A DNA stretch of 64,000 nucleotides from the NCBI GenBank assembly GCA_963773055.1, contig CAVYZL010000006.1, forward strand, positions 1,550,001 to 1,614,000. Reading direction: 5' to 3'. This document shows positions 8,645 to 16,007 of the stretch, in pieces (position 1 is the stretch's first letter; the number at the start of each line of letters is the position of its first letter). This DNA is from PALSA-612 sp963773055 (lineage in GTDB: Bacteria > Actinomycetota > Thermoleophilia > Gaiellales > Gaiellaceae). The notes under the pieces are model-generated. The model was not told where the DNA came from. It ran no database searches and saw nothing but the letters and a program-made list of their open reading frames with translations. The translations under genes were made by a program, and so were the position numbers.

Positions 8645-10681
8645 GTGAGCACGGACGAGATCCAGCAGATCTGGCAGTTCGCCCTGCTCGGCCTGGGCAT
8701 CGGGGCGCTGATCGCCGGGATCGCCCTCGGCATCGTCCTCTTCTATCGCGGCTCGGGCGTGATCAACCTCGCCACCGGCGCGATCGCGATGTTCGCCGGC
8801 TTCACGTACTACACGCTGCGTTCGGGCACGTTCGGCGGCGGGGAGATTCGCGAGCTCACCTTCTCCCCGCTCGGTACGGGCTGGGCGCTCGTGGCGACCT
8901 TCGCCATCATCATCGCCTTCGGCGTCCTGATGGAGTTGCTCGCCTTCCGACCGCTCCAGGCCGCATCGCCGCTCGCGAAGCTCGCGGCGTCGCTCGGCGT
9001 CCTGCTCACCCTTCAGGCATCCGCTCTCGTTGTCTTCGGTGACACTCCGAAGCCCCAGCCACCGGTGCTGCCCTCGAACCACCAGGTGACGGTCTTCGGG
9101 TCGGACGTGGGGCTCGACCGGTTGCTCATGGGGGCAATCGTGATCGGAGCCGCGATCGTGCTCGCGGCGCTCTACCGCTGGAGCCGGTTCGGTCTCGCGA
9201 CCCGGGCAGCGTCGGAGGACGAGGTCTCCGCGACGCTCGCGGGACTCTCGCCGAACAGCCTCTCGATGATCAACACGGTCCTCGCCTGCGTCGTCGCCGG
9301 CGGGCTCGGGATGCTCGCCGCCTCGGTCACGACGCTCTACTGGCAGACATTGCCGCTCTACATCATTCCCGCGCTCGCAGCGGCGCTGTTCGCACGCTTC
9401 ACCTCGTTCGGGATCGCCTGCGGAGTCGGTCTCGCGCTCGGGATGGCGCAGTCGGTGCTCCTCTACTACGTGGCGCCGAAGCCATGGTTCCCGACCGACC
9501 ACACGCCTTCGGGCAACTTCGCGCTGCCCGGCGTCTGGGACCTGTTCGTGTTCCTCGTGATCGTGGTCGCGATGTTCTGGCGCGGCGCGAGCCTGCCGGG
9601 TCGCGGCGAGCTGATCGAGAAGCGCCTGCCGTTCGTTCCCCGGTCCGAGCACCTGCTCAGGAACGCCCTGGTCGGAACCGTTGCCTGCGCCGCGGCATTG
9701 ACGTTGCTTCCCTGGAACTGGCGCCAGGCCCTGATCGTCTCGCTCCTTGCGTCGCTCATCTGCCTCTCGTACGTCGTCATCACCGGCTTCGTCGGGCAGA
9801 TCTCGGTCGTCCAGATCGCCCTCGCCGGGGTCGCCGGATACGCCGTGTCGAAGACGGCGACGAACTACGGCGTGCCATTCCCGCTCGCCCCGATCATCGC
9901 CGTGGCGTTCGCAACCGTCCTGGGGCTGCTCGTGGCGGTGTCGGCGCTCCGCGTGCGCGGCGTCTCACTCGCCGTCGTCACGCTGGCCGCGGCCGTCGCG
10001 ATCGAGAAGTTCGGGTTCGTCAACTACCGGTGGGGCGGCGGATCGGGCGCCGCACCAGTGCCGTCGCCGGAAGTCGGCGGCCTCAACCTCGGGCCCGAGT
10101 CGTCGTGGCGCGGGCTGGACGGCAAGGTTCCAAGCCCAGTCTTCGGCTTCTTCCTCCTCGTCCTGCTCGTCGGGCTCTGCCTGCTGATCGCGAACGTCCG
10201 GCGGTCGAGCTTCGGCCGCCAGATGCTCGCGGTGCGCTCGAACGAGCGGGCGGCTGCCGCGTCCGGCGTCAACGTCACGGTCGTCAAGCTGACGGGCTTT
10301 GCGCTGGCGGCGTTCATCGCCGGCATTGCCGGGGTCATGTACGGCTACGAGTTCGGAGGCGTCGCCGCGACGAAGTTCGGCGCGTTCGCAGGGCTCGGGC
10401 TGATCGCGTTCGCCTACGTCGGCGGAATCACGATGATCTCCGGTGCCTTCGTCGCCGGCCTGATCTCGACCTCCGGCCTCGTCTCGTACGCCCTCGACAA
10501 ATGGCTCGGCCTCTCCGGGAACTGGGCTCTGCTCTTCGGAGGCGTTGCACTGATCGTGACGCTGATCCTCAACCCCGAGGGCGTCGCCGGCGCGAACTAC
10601 AAGAAGGCGCAACAGCGCCGGCGCAAGAAGGAAGCCCGGCGCGCCGCCGCCGCGGCGCCGGCTCCCGAGGCGTCGCCGTGA
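8645..10681 (+). CDS. Fused LivH-LivM branched-chain-type ABC permease
   Basis: This 678-residue membrane protein joins both permease subunits in one chain. Residues 1 to about 310 are LivH-like (VINLATGAIAMFAGF is the usual LivH start region). From about 340 a LivM-like half follows, with the GFVGQISVVQIALAGV motif and the SGVNVTVVKLTGFALAAFIAGIAG-type coupling region near the end. The C-terminal tail is Lys/Arg/Ala rich. The GTG start is 84 bp after the binding protein. Its stop overlaps the GTG of the dikinase-like gene by 4 bp, tying transport to that enzyme. A CTAGGG hexamer lies at 8632-8637. Confidence 0.88.
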   Translation: MSTDEIQQIWQFALLGLGIGALIAGIALGIVLFYRGSGVINLATGAIAMFAGFTYYTLRSGTFGGGEIRELTFSPLGTGWALVATFAIIIAFGVLMELLAFRPLQAASPLAKLAASLGVLLTLQASALVVFGDTPKPQPPVLPSNHQVTVFGSDVGLDRLLMGAIVIGAAIVLAALYRWSRFGLATRAASEDEVSATLAGLSPNSLSMINTVLACVVAGGLGMLAASVTTLYWQTLPLYIIPALAAALFARFTSFGIACGVGLALGMAQSVLLYYVAPKPWFPTDHTPSGNFALPGVWDLFVFLVIVVAMFWRGASLPGRGELIEKRLPFVPRSEHLLRNALVGTVACAAALTLLPWNWRQALIVSLLASLICLSYVVITGFVGQISVVQIALAGVAGYAVSKTATNYGVPFPLAPIIAVAFATVLGLLVAVSALRVRGVSLAVVTLAAAVAIEKFGFVNYRWGGGSGAAPVPSPEVGGLNLGPESSWRGLDGKVPSPVFGFFLLVLLVGLCLLIANVRRSSFGRQMLAVRSNERAAAASGVNVTVVKLTGFALAAFIAGIAGVMYGYEFGGVAATKFGAFAGLGLIAFAYVGGITMISGAFVAGLISTSGLVSYALDKWLGLSGNWALLFGGVALIVTLILNPEGVAGANYKKAQQRRRKKEARRAAAAAPAPEASP

Positions 10682-12514
10682 GCGCGGCCGGCTCCTTCCC
10701 CAGCCCGTACGAGATCGAGACGCCGCCCGGCTGCGAGGGCTGGGAGGAGATGTACCCGTACTACGCGCTGTTCGACGAGCGCCGCCGCGACACGGACGAG
10801 GAGCGCTTCTGGTTCTGGAACTCGATGCACTTCCCGCTGCCGATGCCGGCGTTCGACGTCTGCTGCATCGACGCCCCGTATCAGGGCATCGCCTCGTGGC
10901 AGAACCGCGTCTTCGCCGTCCCGCCCGCGATGGGCATCGACTACCGGTGCGTGAACGGCTACATCTACATCTCCGGGAACCCCGTCACCGATCCGGCCAA
11001 GATCGCCGAGCGCGCCGCGATCTTCCAGGAGCGGGCGGGCTACTACTTCGCGAACTGGGACGAGCTGTATGCGAAGTGGAAGCTGAAGATGGAGGCGCTG
11101 ATCGCCGACATCGAGTCGATCGAGGTTCCCGAGCTGCTCGAGTACGAGCCCGATGCGGTGATCTTCGACGACGACCGCCAGACGACCTACTACGAGGTGC
11201 TCGACGCCTACGGCCGAGTGCTGCGCTGCGGCGACCTGATGTGGCAGCACCACTCGGAGTTCCTGCTCCTGGGCTACGGCGCCTACATGACGTTCTCGGA
11301 GTTCTGCAAGACAGCCCTCCCCGACATCCCCGACCAGCACGTCGCGCAGATGGTGGCCGGCATCGACGTCCTCCTCTTCAGGCCGGACGCGGAGCTGCGC
11401 CGCCTCGCGCGGCTCGCGGTCGACACCGGCGTGGACGCGGCGTTCGCCGAGGGCCGCTCGCCGGCGGAGATCGACGCCGAGCTCGGGGAGACCGAGGCCG
11501 GGCGCGCCTGGCTCGCCGAGCTCGAAGCGATCAAGGACCCGTGGTTCAACATGGCCACGGGTGACGGGCTCTACCACTACTACGGCAGCTGGCTCGACGA
11601 TCCGCGCATCCCGTACGCGTCGCTCGTCGCCTACGTCCGCGCGATCAGGGCCGGCGAGGAGGTCGAGCGCCCGAGCGAGGAGATCGCTCGCGAGCGTGAC
11701 CGGCTCGCCGAGGAGTACCGCGCGCTGCTCGACGACGAGGCGCGCGCCGGCTTCGACGAGCTGCTCGGCCTCTCGCGACTCGTCTTCCCGTACGTCGAGG
11801 AGCACAAGTTCCTCTGCGACTACTGGTGCCTCACGCGTTGGTGGAACAAGGTGCGGGAGTTCGGCGCCCTGCTCGCGGCTCACGCATTCCTCGAGGACGC
11901 CGAGGACGTCTTCCAGCTTGGACGCCACGAGGTGCAGACGGCGCTCGACGAGCTGCTCCTGACCTGGGCCACGGGCGGCGTCGCGCTCGGGCCGAAGCAC
12001 TGGCCGCCGATCGTCGCCCGCCGCAAGGTGCTGCTCGAGCGGCTCGCCGAGTGGACGCCGCCGCCTGCCCTCGGCGTCGTGCCCGAGGCGATCCTCGATC
12101 CGGCCCTGATCATGCTCTGGGGCGTGACGACGGAGCGCGTCCGCGAGTGGGCGAGCGGAGCAGGACGGCGGGTCGGAGCTGAGCGGCACGGCCGCCTCGC
12201 CCGGCGTCGTCGAGGGCCCGGCGCGCGTGGTGATCGACGTGCGGCAGATCGCCGACGTGCGCGAGGGCGACATCCTCGTCTGCCCGATCACGTCTCCTGC
12301 CTGGGCGCCGATCTTCCCGAACGTGAAAGCCGTCGTCACGGACATCGGCGGCGTCATGTCGCATGCGGCGATCGTCTGCCGCGAGTACGGGCTGCCGGCC
12401 GTCGTCGGCACGGGACGCGCGACGGCGCAGATCCGTACGGGGCAGATGATCCGCGTCGACGGGTCGGCCGGAACGGTGGCCATCCTCGAGGCGGGCTCAG
12501 ATCCGCCCGCCTAG
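10678..12514 (+). CDS. PEP-utilising enzyme, phenylphosphate-synthase 70-kDa-subunit-like (one frameshift)
   Basis: After correction the protein has about 611 residues: an N-terminal region starting with EGWEEMYPYYALF near residue 18, a long helical middle, and a C-terminal PEP-utiliser mobile domain whose phosphohistidine motif GGVMSHAAIVCREYG puts the catalytic His near residue 562. Size and His position resemble the 70-kDa subunit of Thauera phenylphosphate synthase (phospho-His569) and the related HpeH/Acv dikinase subunits that phosphorylate phenolic substrates. The reading frame shifts once between about 12150 and 12170, where one base appears inserted or two lost. No ATP-grasp partner subunit is in the window. 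It is co-translated with the LivHM fusion. Confidence 0.7.
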
Positions 12515-12664
12515 AGGAGCCGTGCGCCTCACCGGCATGGCACGCCCTCCCGGGGCTTCCAGGCCCCCCAATCTCACGTTCGCAAATCTGGACTTCGGTT
12601 GCAGGCTCCCTTAAACTCGGCGCCCAAGGCAGGCTGCCTGTCGGATACCGAAAGGAGCGTTCTT

Positions 12665-13843
12665 ATGAGGAGGAGCAAGACCGGTGTCGTCGTGGCCGCC
12701 GCTGCTGCGGTCATCTCACTCGTCTTTGCGTCAGCGTCTGCGACGAGCACGAACGCGGGGGAGCCGATCTACTTCGGCATGGACGCGCCGCTGACAGGCC
12801 CGACGCAACTCGTCGGCCAGAGCGACCGCCAGACCGTCGACGCAGTTACCAAGTACTGGAACGCCCGCGGCGGCATCAACGACAGAAAAGTGGTCGTGGA
12901 CGTTCTCGACAACGCGTCGAACCCGTCACAGGCAGTGCAGAACGTGCAGAAGTTCATCAGCGACCGGAAGTACGTCGCGATCTTCGGGTCTGGGAACGCC
13001 GCGGCCGCAGTCGCAACCGGCGCCATCGCGAGCCAGAGCAAGATCCCGTTCATCGCCCTCTCACCGCCGACGCAGCTCGTCAGTCCCCCACAGCCGTACG
13101 CGTACATCCTCACGGCCACGACCCGCCTGTACGCGTACAGCGAGGCCCGCTACCTTCGGACGCTCGGCGTCAAGAAGATCTGGCTCATGGGCGACAACGG
13201 CGGCTTCGGGCGCGAAGGTCCCGAGGTCGTGAAGAAGCTCGCGGCGACGTACGGGTTCGAGATCGTCGACACGACGATCTTCTCGCCGGCGGCTACCGAC
13301 TTCTCGGCCGAGCTGACCAAGGTCAAGAACTCTGGAGCCCAGGCGCTCTGGCTCTGGACGGCGACACCCGCAGGAGCGACGATCGTCAAGCAGTTCAAGC
13401 AACTCCAGCTGCCGCAACAACTCGTGCTGACCGGCGCGAACGCCTCGCCCCAGTTCCTTGAAGGGACTTGCGGTGACGTGAACGGCGCGATCATCAACTC
13501 GTTCCTCGCCACGGTCTGGAAAGCCCTGCCGAAGAAGAGTCCCGTGCGCACCCAGGCCGCCTTGCTCGAAAAGATCATCAAGCGGCCCGTCTCGAACTTC
13601 GACGGCGACGCCAGCGGCGCGCTCTGGGCGTACAAGGCTGCGATCGAGAAGAGCAACGGCACCCGCTTTGGCATCAACAAAGCGTTGGAGACGAAGCTCC
13701 GTGGGCTCGTCACGCCCGCCGGCAAGATCTTCCTGTCGAAGATCAACCACACGGGCCTCCAAATGGACTCCATGTGGGTCGGGAAGATCCAGAGCTGCAA
13801 GCTCAAGCCGCTCTACGGAGCCGCCTTCGAGAAGAAGAAGTAG
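12665..13843 (+). CDS. ABC transporter substrate-binding protein (Liv type), second system
   Basis: This protein has 392 residues from the ATG at 12665, preceded by GAAAGGAGCG. A longer frame from 12599 lacks a ribosome site and would place the signal peptide internally. The signal sequence is KTGVVVAAAAAVISLVFASASA; the mature part starts near GEPIYFGMDAPLTGPTQLVG, the usual opening of the branched-chain-type binding fold. It precedes a MarR regulator and a LivG-LivF-LivHM operon on the same strand and is probably their binding protein. Ligand unknown. Confidence 0.87.
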   Translation: MRRSKTGVVVAAAAAVISLVFASASATSTNAGEPIYFGMDAPLTGPTQLVGQSDRQTVDAVTKYWNARGGINDRKVVVDVLDNASNPSQAVQNVQKFISDRKYVAIFGSGNAAAAVATGAIASQSKIPFIALSPPTQLVSPPQPYAYILTATTRLYAYSEARYLRTLGVKKIWLMGDNGGFGREGPEVVKKLAATYGFEIVDTTIFSPAATDFSAELTKVKNSGAQALWLWTATPAGATIVKQFKQLQLPQQLVLTGANASPQFLEGTCGDVNGAIINSFLATVWKALPKKSPVRTQAALLEKIIKRPVSNFDGDASGALWAYKAAIEKSNGTRFGINKALETKLRGLVTPAGKIFLSKINHTGLQMDSMWVGKIQSCKLKPLYGAAFEKKK

Positions 13844-13852
13844 AGGGATTCT

Positions 13853-13890
13853 CGCGCCGCAGGGCCCGGCAAGACCGGCGCCCTGCGGCG
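13853..13890 (+). terminator. GC-rich hairpin after the second binding protein
   Basis: GCGCCGCAGGGC and GCCCTGCGGCGC are perfect 12-bp arms around a 14-base loop, starting 10 bp after the stop codon. No U tract follows. It probably ends or attenuates the binding-protein transcript before the MarR gene. Confidence 0.6.
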
Positions 13891-13918
13891 CGTCTGGCGC
13901 GACAGGTCCACGGACACG

Positions 13919-14401
13919 ATGGACGCTTTGACCGAGCCTCTTCCAGCCGAGAACGCCAGCGAGTGGCCGGAGCCTGGCTATTGCTACGCGATCGCCCGAC
14001 TGCAGCAGCGGGTGTTCGCCGGGGTCACGGAACGGGTAGCACCGTACGGCCTTACGACGCTGCAGTTCACGACGCTAAGCATCCTCGACCGCCATGGCGC
14101 TCCGCTCTCGACGTCGCAGCTCGCTCGGCGTGCGTTCATGACGCCGCAATCGATGAGCGAAGTGATCCACGCGCTCGAGCGCAAGGGCTTCATCAAGCGC
14201 GACCCACACCCGAGTCATCGAAGGACGCTGCCGGCGGCGCTCACGCGCAAGGGCCGGCGGGTCCTCGCGGCGTGCGAGCAGTCTGTTGCCGAGTTCGAGA
14301 GCCAGTTGCTCGCTGGGTTCACGGTTGAAGACCGCGCGGCGTTCCTGCGGATGGTCAAGGTCGCCGTGCGCAATCTCGGCGGAGGCTTTCCGCATGCCTG
14401 A
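13919..14401 (+). CDS. MarR-family transcriptional regulator
   Basis: This 160-residue winged-helix protein has the family order: an N-terminal dimer helix, then TLQFTTLSILDRHGAPLSTSQLARRAFMTPQSMSEVIHALERKGFI as the DNA-binding core (about residues 42-88), a short wing and a C-terminal dimer helix. Its TGA overlaps the ATG of the following LivG-like gene. It probably controls the second transporter. MarR proteins often sense aromatic acids, which would fit uptake of such compounds. Confidence 0.87.
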   Translation: MDALTEPLPAENASEWPEPGYCYAIARLQQRVFAGVTERVAPYGLTTLQFTTLSILDRHGAPLSTSQLARRAFMTPQSMSEVIHALERKGFIKRDPHPSHRRTLPAALTRKGRRVLAACEQSVAEFESQLLAGFTVEDRAAFLRMVKVAVRNLGGGFPHA

Positions 14402-15243
14402 TGGTCATCACGAGCATCAGGTGGCCTGATTCCCTGTGGCGCCGGCTCCCGTCGCGCTCGCATCCTGAATCGGCCGACGAGCTCGCTTGCGAGCTCGTCG
14501 GCGTTGCCAAGGCCTTCGGCGCGGTCAGAGCGGTCGATGATGTGTCGCTCGACATCGCGGCGGGCTCTCTCACCTGCCTGATCGGACCGAACGGCGCCGG
14601 GAAGTCGACGCTCCTCGGCTGCATCTCCGGCTTCCACCCGGTGGACGCGGGCTACGTGCGCGTCGGCGGCCGCGACGTCACGCACTGGCCGGCCCATCGC
14701 CGTACCCGCCACGGGCTCGCCACGGTCTTCCAGACGACGCGCCCGCTCGCGCAGCTCGACGTTCTCGACAACGCTGCCGTCGGGGCACACGTCCGCTCGC
14801 ATGCGGGTTTCCTCGCCAGCATGCTTCGCCCGCCCTGGCAGTGGCGCGAGGAGGACCGCGTTCGGCGGGATGCGCAAGAGGTGCTCGAGATCGTCGGGCT
14901 CGATGACCGCGCGTCCGCGCCTGCTGCGGTGCTCCCGCTCGGGCAGTTGCGGCTCCTGGCGCTGGCGCGGGCTCTCGCACAAAGACCCGACCTCCTCTTG
15001 CTCGACGAGCCCGCCGCGGGCCTGCGTGCCGGCGAGAAGGCGCGACTGGTCGAGGCGCTCCGAATGCTGTCGAAGCGAGGGCTGACGATGGTGCTCGTCG
15101 AGCACGACATGCAGTTCGTCGGCGCGATCGCGGAACGCGTCGTCGTCCTCGACCGCGGACGCGTGATCGCAGATGGCACGCCCGCCGAGGTGAGGACAGA
15201 CCCTGGCGTGATCGCCGCCTACCTCGGCTCCACCTCGCTGTGA
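14401..15243 (+). CDS. livG: ABC transporter ATPase LivG-like, second system
   Basis: This 280-residue ATPase has Walker A GPNGAGKS near residue 62, a LivG-type degenerate signature (LPLGQLRLLALARAL) and Walker B LLLLDEPAAGL. About 30 extra N-terminal residues precede the usual start of the fold. They include a stretch encoded by a perfect 30-bp palindrome (14473-14502) and have no homology I recognise. No other start codon is available nearer the domain. Starts and stops overlap on both sides, so translation is coupled with the MarR and LivF genes. Confidence 0.87.
   Translation: MVITSIRWPDSLWRRLPSRSHPESADELACELVGVAKAFGAVRAVDDVSLDIAAGSLTCLIGPNGAGKSTLLGCISGFHPVDAGYVRVGGRDVTHWPAHRRTRHGLATVFQTTRPLAQLDVLDNAAVGAHVRSHAGFLASMLRPPWQWREEDRVRRDAQEVLEIVGLDDRASAPAAVLPLGQLRLLALARALAQRPDLLLLDEPAAGLRAGEKARLVEALRMLSKRGLTMVLVEHDMQFVGAIAERVVVLDRGRVIADGTPAEVRTDPGVIAAYLGSTSL
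14473..14502. repeat. Perfect 30-bp palindrome inside the 5' end of livG
   Basis: GCCGACGAGCTCGC at 14473-14486 and its exact complement at 14489-14502 are separated only by TT. The arms are 14 bp long. In RNA this is a very stable hairpin about 70 bases into the livG reading frame, coding for ADELACELVG. It could be a chance of the coding frame, an operator for the MarR protein or an RNA stability element. Confidence 0.5.
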
Positions 15244-16007
15244 GCGCCCTCGTCGAGGTCCGAGAGCTCGTGGTGCGGTATGGGCCCGCGGTCGCCCTTG
15301 ACGGCGTTTCGTTGACGGTGGGCGTGGGCGAGCGGGTGGCGCTCGTCGGCGCGAACGGCGCCGGGAAGAGCTCGTTGCTGAATGCTGCGTGCGGCGTCGT
15401 CCGGCCGGCCGGAGGCACCGTTCACGTCGCCGGCGACAACGTGACAGGCAAGACGCCGAACCAGGTCGTGCGACGAGGGCTGACGCAGGTGCCGGAAGGG
15501 CGTCAGGTCTTTCCCAGCCTGGCGGTCGAGGCGAACCTCATGCTGGGTGCGTTCGGCCGCTCCTTCAGGACCGAGATCGTCACGTCGACGCTTCGCTACC
15601 TTCGTCGGCGCCGCGAGGCGCGCGAACGTCTCGAGCGGATCTACTCCCTGCTGCCGAAGCTGTACGAGCTGCGCGACCGCCCCGCAGGTCGAACGTCCGG
15701 CGGCGAGCAGCAGATGGTGGCAATCGGACGCGCGCTCATGGCCGAGCCACGCGCGCTCGCGATCGACGAGCTCTCGCTCGGCCTCGCACCGCTCGTCGTC
15801 GAGCAGCTCGTCAGCTTCCTGCACAGGCTGAACGAGGAGGACAAGGTCGCCATACTGCTCGTCGAGCAGAACGCGCTCCTGGCATTCGACCTCTGCGAAC
15901 GCGCGTACGTGCTCGAGACCGGACGTGTCGTCCTCGCCGGCGAGAGTCGCGAGCTACGCGACCGCCCGGAGGTGCACAGTGCTTACCTCGGGGCTGGCCC
16001 CGGATGA
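15240..16007 (+). CDS. livF: ABC transporter ATPase LivF-like, second system
   Basis: This 255-residue ATPase has Walker A GANGAGKS near residue 37, signature TSGGEQQMVAIGRAL and Walker B AIDELSLGLAP. Compared with ordinary LivF it has an insert of about 20 residues (the EIVTSTLRYLRRRREARER region) before the signature. GTG start and stop both overlap neighbours by 4 bp, so the LivG-LivF-LivHM chain is a single coupled unit. Confidence 0.88.
   Translation: MSALVEVRELVVRYGPAVALDGVSLTVGVGERVALVGANGAGKSSLLNAACGVVRPAGGTVHVAGDNVTGKTPNQVVRRGLTQVPEGRQVFPSLAVEANLMLGAFGRSFRTEIVTSTLRYLRRRREARERLERIYSLLPKLYELRDRPAGRTSGGEQQMVAIGRALMAEPRALAIDELSLGLAPLVVEQLVSFLHRLNEEDKVAILLVEQNALLAFDLCERAYVLETGRVVLAGESRELRDRPEVHSAYLGAGPG

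Noticed and set aside
9484..13461. A 1,325-codon open frame on the + strand overlapping the permease, dikinase and binding-protein genes
   Set aside because: It is a G+C-driven shadow frame; only the short stretch shared with the dikinase gene has real protein character, and the rest is Arg/Ala/Gly-rich nonsense.
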